Made by a program: the position numbers and the translations under genes
Shown here: positions 54,701 to 64,000 of the stretch, piece by piece
How positions within the stretch are numbered: the first letter of the stretch is position 1
Layout of the letters: each line of letters begins with the position of its first letter
Assembly (NCBI RefSeq): GCF_022898935.1
Contig: NZ_JALIRP010000004.1
Span: forward strand, 488,535-552,534
DNA from: Paenibacillus mangrovi
GTDB taxonomy: Bacteria > Bacillota > Bacilli > Paenibacillales > Paenibacillaceae
Direction of reading: 5' to 3'
DNA length: 64,000 nucleotides
Notes under the pieces: model-generated
Told to the model about the DNA's origin: nothing
Database searches by the model: none
The model's input: the letters and a program-made list of their open reading frames with translations, nothing else

Positions 54701-57470
54701 CCTCCTGAACATTGGCTAGGTTGATTGTCAGACTATCACCATTTTGGTTAAACGATGTTACAGGAATATCCTCGTTTAACCATGTTACCGATGTGACATG
54801 ATCTTTAATTGGACGAATGGTTAGAGACTTTCCGGCAATGGCATCAAACCCATTTTTGCCGTCAGGTCCTTTCATAATGTGCAGATAAATATTGTTATCT
54901 CTGGACGTTGCATATCCCCATTGTGGACCTGTCGTGCTGTTCGGGAAGGCGAATTTCTCGTAGTTGCCTTTTCCGTCATCTTCGTAGCCATAGCCCGACA
55001 AGTAATATGGCATAGTACCCGTTGTGGACTCATGTCTTTCCGGCTTGCCTTCAGGCGCGAACCAACTCGCAAGACCTTCGCGAACATCTATAAACTCTTG
55101 AATGGATTTTGGATATCTTGTTGCAACATCTTCTGGAGAATCCCAGTTTGTTCCACGGCTCATCAATGGCATTTGGTCATTGTTATCAACATATCCTCTT
55201 CCAGCATTCATGATCATTTCTTTTGCGACCTGGCGGTAATCATCACGTTTCGCATAGTATGGCGTATAGTTACTCTTTGTATGAAGAGACTTCCATGGCT
55301 CCATTGTTGTACGTTTAACAAGATGATTTGCTCCTGCATTTGCATAAATATGACTTGCTTCAGCAGTCCTTAAATCAGGATCACCGTACTCATCGCCCCA
55401 TGCGTTGGAATTTATAATAATATCATCACTATAATTCCGCACCATACTGTACATCACGTCATAATTGGCATTAGGCATAGCTTGAGGCCCATCAAAATAA
55501 AGGTAGGCCGGATCATAACGCAAAATGAGATCCTCAACATTCTGCACAAACACATCTGTTGAATAATGCTGTAGACCGCCTCCCTCGGTTGCATAATACA
55601 AGCCAAATTTTATGCCATAACGTTTCACTGCCTCTTCAAACTGTTTCAATCCGTCTACCACTTGGCCATTTTCATCTTTCGGGTAATATTTTTGTCGATC
55701 ATGATTTGGATCTGCAAATTTAGATGGCCAATAATAATTTTGTTGCAATGCTTCAATCGACACGAGTGAATGACCCTGACGTTTTGCTCTCTCTGCCCAT
55801 AAATCAGTGGAGAAATTAGGATCATCAAAATAGCCGTATGTTACAATCGTGTGGCTTAACGCACCAACCCGCCCCTCTTCAAACCATTTATTAGGACGTT
55901 CTTTTACGGTAATGGTCATATTCTTTTCAGCTGTATTTCCGTCACGATCTTTTACCTGTACCGTAAAATGATAGTCTCCTGGTTTCGCGTTGATACTTAT
56001 GATGCCTTTACTGCTATTTAAATCAACATTTCCATTCACGAGTCCATCAGCAATGGTACCATCTGCATTTAACTCCAACCCGTCAGGCAGTTTGCCGTCT
56101 ACGACACTCCAGGTATACCCAGGAGCGCCACCGCTCGCCATAAATTGAAATGCGGATGCAGAAACACCATATTTTTTAGTGCCCTTCGATTTATTCCACA
56201 CATAAGGCCATTCCTTGTAACCAAGCGGCATATTATTAGTAGGAAGTGGAGTATTAATGGCATCATCGGTTGATATTCCTTGTGAGACAATTCTTAAGGC
56301 ATTTGTATCGCCTTCAACGGACTGAACAAGACCATTGATTTTATTGCCATTTTGATCTGTAACTCTACCATAAAACCCAAGGTATGCTACATTTTGATCT
56401 GCAGCAATCGGAACATTGTTAGAATTAACATCTTCGGTATACGTATGTTTGATCTGAATCATCAGCTTATTCCAACCCTGCTTCAGCTGGATTGCTTGTT
56501 TAGTCAAATCCTTTTGTACTTCCACCGGTACGGACGATGCGGTTACACACTTATCATTGACATAAAGTCGATATGAACCACTGGCACCTACATTAAAATA
56601 AGCTTGTTGTTCTACCGGACTGTATACATATGTGTGGGCATATACATATTTGTTTTTTGTATCGATCCCTTTTTTTACCGTAAAATACCCATACAAATCT
56701 TGATAATCATCATAGTTTCTGTTGTAGATACGATCATCGAAATACTCCCATTTATGACTTTCGCTATCAAAACTTAAGGGATCTCCGAGTTTGGGCGTGA
56801 TCGCAGAAGCATCAGGAGTAGGCTCAGCTGCCTGTTTATTGTATACCTCTATTTCAGAAATTCCAGTTATCGATGGATAGGGTGTACGTCCTTTATCGAT
56901 TTCTACCTTCATTTCTACTACTTTCTTCAACACGGATGTCGTAGAATATACGGTCGGCGCGGATGGGTTCGAAGACGTGCTGTTAACTTTTCCAGATTCT
57001 ACTTTGCTGCCGTCTTCAAGTGTAAAAGTAAGATGATACCAATTGTTGACGTGACGGGAATCACCCCACTGCGCAATTTTCACCTCATTTAAGTCGATTG
57101 GATCCTTCCATTTCAAGTTTACCCATGGACTAGAATCATTTTCTGTCACCCATTGATTTCTGGTACTCCCATCCACCAAATATGAAACAGGGTTTACGGC
57201 AAGGGTCGATGATGATGCTGTTATTTCTGACGCAAGTGGAGCATAATTAACGAGTTCCGCTACGTCGCAATTATATTTTTTGTCGACTACAGGTGAATCA
57301 AACGGTCCAGATACCAGCCATGAGTTAATAAATGGAGCATTTCCCGCCGATTGCTGTGCGTTAACCTTTGTACCGGGATATGCAATGAATGATGTACCCA
57401 GCATTGTGGCTGACAGGATGATCCCCGTGAGCTTATTCCATGTTTTCACCATTTTGTACCTTTTCCTCAT
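51747..57470 (-). CDS. Giant secreted modular protein with a divergent GH29-like barrel
   Basis: A 1907-residue exoprotein. Order: signal peptide (1-38); F5/8-type sugar-binding domain (about 70-215); beta-sandwich (about 230-375); putative Ig domain (about 420-523); TIM-barrel (about 530-850); Ig-like domain; two more F5/8-type domains (about 1155-1300 and 1510-1660); Ig-like domains; and the C-terminal module ending HDQSGK. The barrel resembles GH29 alpha-L-fucosidases, and D660 in YLYFDGPQ would be the nucleophile. The usual KHHDGF motif is absent: the matching stretch reads [12 protein letters not shown]. The activity is therefore uncertain. Start ATG 57470, 10 bases after GAGGAGG. No wall anchor is visible; the binding domains may hold it to glycan. 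It lies downstream of the GH2 gene, separated by a terminator, with a cre-like site near the start. Confidence 0.82.
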   Translation of the reverse strand: MRKRYKMVKTWNKLTGIILSATMLGTSFIAYPGTKVNAQQSAGNAPFINSWLVSGPFDSPVVDKKYNCDVAELVNYAPLASEITASSSTLAVNPVSYLVDGSTRNQWVTENDSSPWVNLKWKDPIDLNEVKIAQWGDSRHVNNWYHLTFTLEDGSKVESGKVNSTSSNPSAPTVYSTTSVLKKVVEMKVEIDKGRTPYPSITGISEIEVYNKQAAEPTPDASAITPKLGDPLSFDSESHKWEYFDDRIYNRNYDDYQDLYGYFTVKKGIDTKNKYVYAHTYVYSPVEQQAYFNVGASGSYRLYVNDKCVTASSVPVEVQKDLTKQAIQLKQGWNKLMIQIKHTYTEDVNSNNVPIAADQNVAYLGFYGRVTDQNGNKINGLVQSVEGDTNALRIVSQGISTDDAINTPLPTNNMPLGYKEWPYVWNKSKGTKKYGVSASAFQFMASGGAPGYTWSVVDGKLPDGLELNADGTIADGLVNGNVDLNSSKGIISINAKPGDYHFTVQVKDRDGNTAEKNMTITVKERPNKWFEEGRVGALSHTIVTYGYFDDPNFSTDLWAERAKRQGHSLVSIEALQQNYYWPSKFADPNHDRQKYYPKDENGQVVDGLKQFEEAVKRYGIKFGLYYATEGGGLQHYSTDVFVQNVEDLILRYDPAYLYFDGPQAMPNANYDVMYSMVRNYSDDIIINSNAWGDEYGDPDLRTAEASHIYANAGANHLVKRTTMEPWKSLHTKSNYTPYYAKRDDYRQVAKEMIMNAGRGYVDNNDQMPLMSRGTNWDSPEDVATRYPKSIQEFIDVREGLASWFAPEGKPERHESTTGTMPYYLSGYGYEDDGKGNYEKFAFPNSTTGPQWGYATSRDNNIYLHIMKGPDGKNGFDAIAGKSLTIRPIKDHVTSVTWLNEDIPVTSFNQNGDSLTINLANVQEDPIDSIIKIVTDNSARKYTLTNINATGEQLSPSSLRINTEGYMTFPALKAKLSDLTYKSANPGIASVNESGIVTPVSNGTTSITVNGSYEGVTKEDTLKVTAKDGKIYVGESMIGATLLVNGKEAYGEFESLEKYNYQIEGRSSKGGPIGLDAAQIKWHGGIVDLKAGDKYKPVVINEVNTFIFKKDEIIPPYVEQPKRGVVWAEVTLDGKTFTTNKIYMDLLPYRNLAKSAEITASHGQDALDRLVDGKTIDGIHFDQSKWSVAANEKAWIQFKLPAKSEIANINLNFNSLDQNYLNTPKTLKIQTSDNGTEWKDVSTVNGPTGNAYFGFYNQYPLNTEAQYVKLIFDGGSNGTMIDLLEVAINGMDRSHMFDRFEFEYKPVDATTGKYEIKAFTAAGEPTNEDAEIIVTSENPDVITVDKSNLVTAVSEGMAKIRIKVIIGGRSIENVTYLFVDKAGKIYTASYLNKIKLTLRNTTIKPNQPIVATIDGLLSTGEQADISRATVEYEFSDERLSVVEGSNTIVVRGDIGVGFQATVTAKVTLDGITVVSSPVTISAVGNNIASSAIVTVSSVRDRNGAPNGDNQDDRYLGIKATDGNKSTSWAAKQADKTPWIKLQFPEPVEISKINLVDRGHEINQIVEGLLEWEGGSKKVTGIQWQGQPDNIVTFDTPITTSWIKFTIDPENKYNNPSGAECGLSEFEVFESKETAKTIVDYKSVAVVETNLGQIPTLPKQVEAVYNDGTTGLVDVVWDEITPDMVAKEGVFSVYGSVEGTTLKAKATYRVKVVDQEAPTTTDNAPEGWVNEDVTILLDATDSGTGVASTHYIVNDGTEQTGNSVVLSEEGIHTLVYWSVDKAGNVEERHTVTVKIDKTAPTLTIGLDKTSIWPANHNMVKVNATLDSSDTLSGIVSVVLTSITSNEPDSGQGDIQANFGSEDTTFSLRAERSGEGTGRIYTIAYTVTDKSGNQAVATATVTVPHDQSGK

Positions 57471-57825
57471 TACTTGTTTTCCTCCTCACTATTTTAAAAC
57501 TTTGTGCAATTTCATCTGTAATCGCTTTCAATATTTCTATCACGCTCCTTTACTTTTTACTTACCACACTGTGATCATAGCCTTGACGCTAGGAGATCGG
57601 AAACAATATAAAATAGAAATACCTCTAATTTTCAAATATGTCCTTCTATAAAAAAAACCAATATCTTCAAAAAGTATCAAAAACCACTTTTTCGATTGTT
57701 TTTTATTAAGAACTGCTTGACTTTGTAACATCCAGCAGGTTTGGCGATCCAGTATCTGTTCAGATCTTTCTGAAATCTCAGCACGAGGACTGGATAACAT
57801 AATTCTAATAAAGCATCTTTCTTGT
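57471..57825. other. Intergenic region between the GH2 terminator and the GH29-like gene
   Basis: 355 bases without a convincing gene. It holds the GH29-like ribosome site (GAGGAGG), a cre-like site at 57517-57530 and AT-rich DNA that must include the promoter. I could not pick a convincing -35/-10 pair. Confidence 0.5.
57517..57530. promoter_or_regulatory. cre-like CcpA site upstream of the GH29-like gene
   Basis: TGTAATCGCTTTCA (reverse TGAAAGCGATTACA) matches the cre consensus TGWAARCGYTWNCA with one mismatch. It lies 47-60 bases before the start codon, which fits glucose repression. Confidence 0.6.
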
Positions 57826-57859
57826 AAAAAAAGAAGGATGGCAGTTAACTCCATCCTTC
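57826..57859 (-). terminator. Terminator of the GH2 gene
   Basis: A 9-bp stem (GAAGGATGG / CCATCCTTC) with a nine-base loop, followed on the minus strand by seven T. It begins 25 bases past the stop. Confidence 0.88.
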
Positions 57860-57883
57860 CGATAATGCTGTACAAATCCCAAC

Positions 57884-63683
<5,800 letters not shown>

Positions 63684-63708
63684 AAAAGGATGGCATAAAT
63701 GCCATCCT
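63684..63708 (-). terminator. Terminator of the partial exoprotein gene at the right edge
   Basis: A 9-bp stem (AGGATGGCA / TGCCATCCT) with a four-base loop, followed by TTTTCTC on the minus strand. It belongs to the same sequence family as the terminators at 51695 and 57826. Confidence 0.82.
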
Positions 63709-63729
63709 CTGGAATGCTATACATTAACC

Positions 63730-64000
63730 TTACTTTCCAGGCTTCCCTGACTGATCATGCGGCACAGATACGGTTGCAGTCGCAACCGTTTGGTTACCCG
63801 CTTTGTCGGTTGCGGTGTAGGTAATCGTATAGATACAGCCTGTTCCTTCGCCTGATCTTTCAGCACGTAAACTAAATGATGTGTCCTCTGACCCGATACG
63901 AGCTTGAATATCGCCTTCTTCGCTTTCCGGTTTACGAGCTTGAATATCGCCTTCTTCGCTTTCCGGTTCATTGCTTGTGATGGAGGTTAACACAACGGAG
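63730..64000 (-). CDS. C-terminal end of a third modular exoprotein (partial)
   Basis: About 90 residues are visible, open to the right edge of the window, so the N-terminus and catalytic part lie outside. The sequence [17 protein letters not shown] ... [12 protein letters not shown] ... [13 protein letters not shown] is the same C-terminal module as in the GH29-like and GH2 proteins. It has two differences: a tandem 12-residue insertion and Cys in place of Arg ([10 protein letters not shown]). It is probably another secreted glycan-active protein in the same direction. The stop and terminator arrangement equals that of the other two genes. Confidence 0.85.
   Translation of the reverse strand, partial: SVVLTSITSNEPESEEGDIQARKPESEEGDIQARIGSEDTSFSLRAERSGEGTGCIYTITYTATDKAGNQTVATATVSVPHDQSGKPGK
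63898..63969 (-). repeat. 36-bp tandem repeat in the partial exoprotein gene
   Basis: Two adjacent 36-bp copies encode [11 protein letters not shown] plus a linking residue. The other two copies of this module have a single [11 protein letters not shown] at this place, so the duplication is specific to this gene. Confidence 0.85.

Overview
The window reads as chromosomal DNA of a Paenibacillus-like, moderate-GC Firmicute. The evidence is the strong AGGAGG-type ribosome sites, frequent TTG/GTG starts, many large lipoprotein solute-binding proteins (SBPs), YesM/YesN two-component pairs next to LplB/LplC-type permeases, catabolite-repression (cre-like) sites and very large modular secreted glycosidases. 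Almost all of it is devoted to taking apart and importing complex glycans. Nearly every gene is on the minus strand, so each operon reads from high to low coordinates. No tRNA, rRNA, CRISPR, transposase or phage gene was seen.

Layout. (A) 1-18408: an import locus. In transcription order it holds a six-helix-like membrane protein, an MsmX/UgpC-type ATPase, a 988-aa SBP fused to two N-terminal carbohydrate-binding-like domains, a permease pair, an NHL/TPR/Yip1 membrane protein, a DUF5696 glycosidase-like exoprotein, a second permease pair, a cytoplasmic GH110 alpha-1,3-galactosidase and two SBP lipoproteins. The start of another gene runs off the left edge. (B) 18494-22750: two more SBPs of the same family, each facing a divergent AraC-type regulator. 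The second unit is a degraded copy in which the regulator is reduced to 16 codons. (C) 22858-35853: a YesMN two-component pair, LplB/LplC permeases, an SBP, a glycosidase-like protein, a ThuA-Gfo/Idh/MocA fusion and a GH95 glycosidase. (D) 35902-47224: two tandem GH85 endo-beta-N-acetylglucosaminidases, an SBP and a second YesMN pair. A 47-bp relic of an SBP gene lies between the GH85 copies. (E) 47336-51658: an OmpR/BaeS-type two-component pair, a VOC-family relic, a GC-rich DUF6223 gene and a serine beta-lactamase-like hydrolase. (F) 51695-64000: a 1907-aa divergent GH29-like protein, a 1805-aa GH2 beta-galactosidase with an inserted LamG domain, and the 3' end of a third exoprotein. All three share one C-terminal module and a similar terminator.

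How the genes may work together (inference). The enzyme set of GH85, GH2, GH29-like, GH95 and GH110 fits host-type N-glycans or mucin/blood-group-like glycans bearing beta-Gal, alpha-Fuc and alpha-1,3-Gal caps. GH85, GH2 and GH29-like carry signal peptides and would act outside the cell. Multiple SBPs would feed several permease pairs, with a single ATPase gene visible. GH95 and GH110 have no signal peptide and would finish trimming in the cytoplasm. Control would come from two YesMN pairs, one AraC regulator and CcpA.

The most novel-looking parts are the DUF5696-NHL/TPR/Yip1-dual-permease-CBM/SBP locus and the evidence, in three separate places, that genes here expand by tandem duplication followed by decay.
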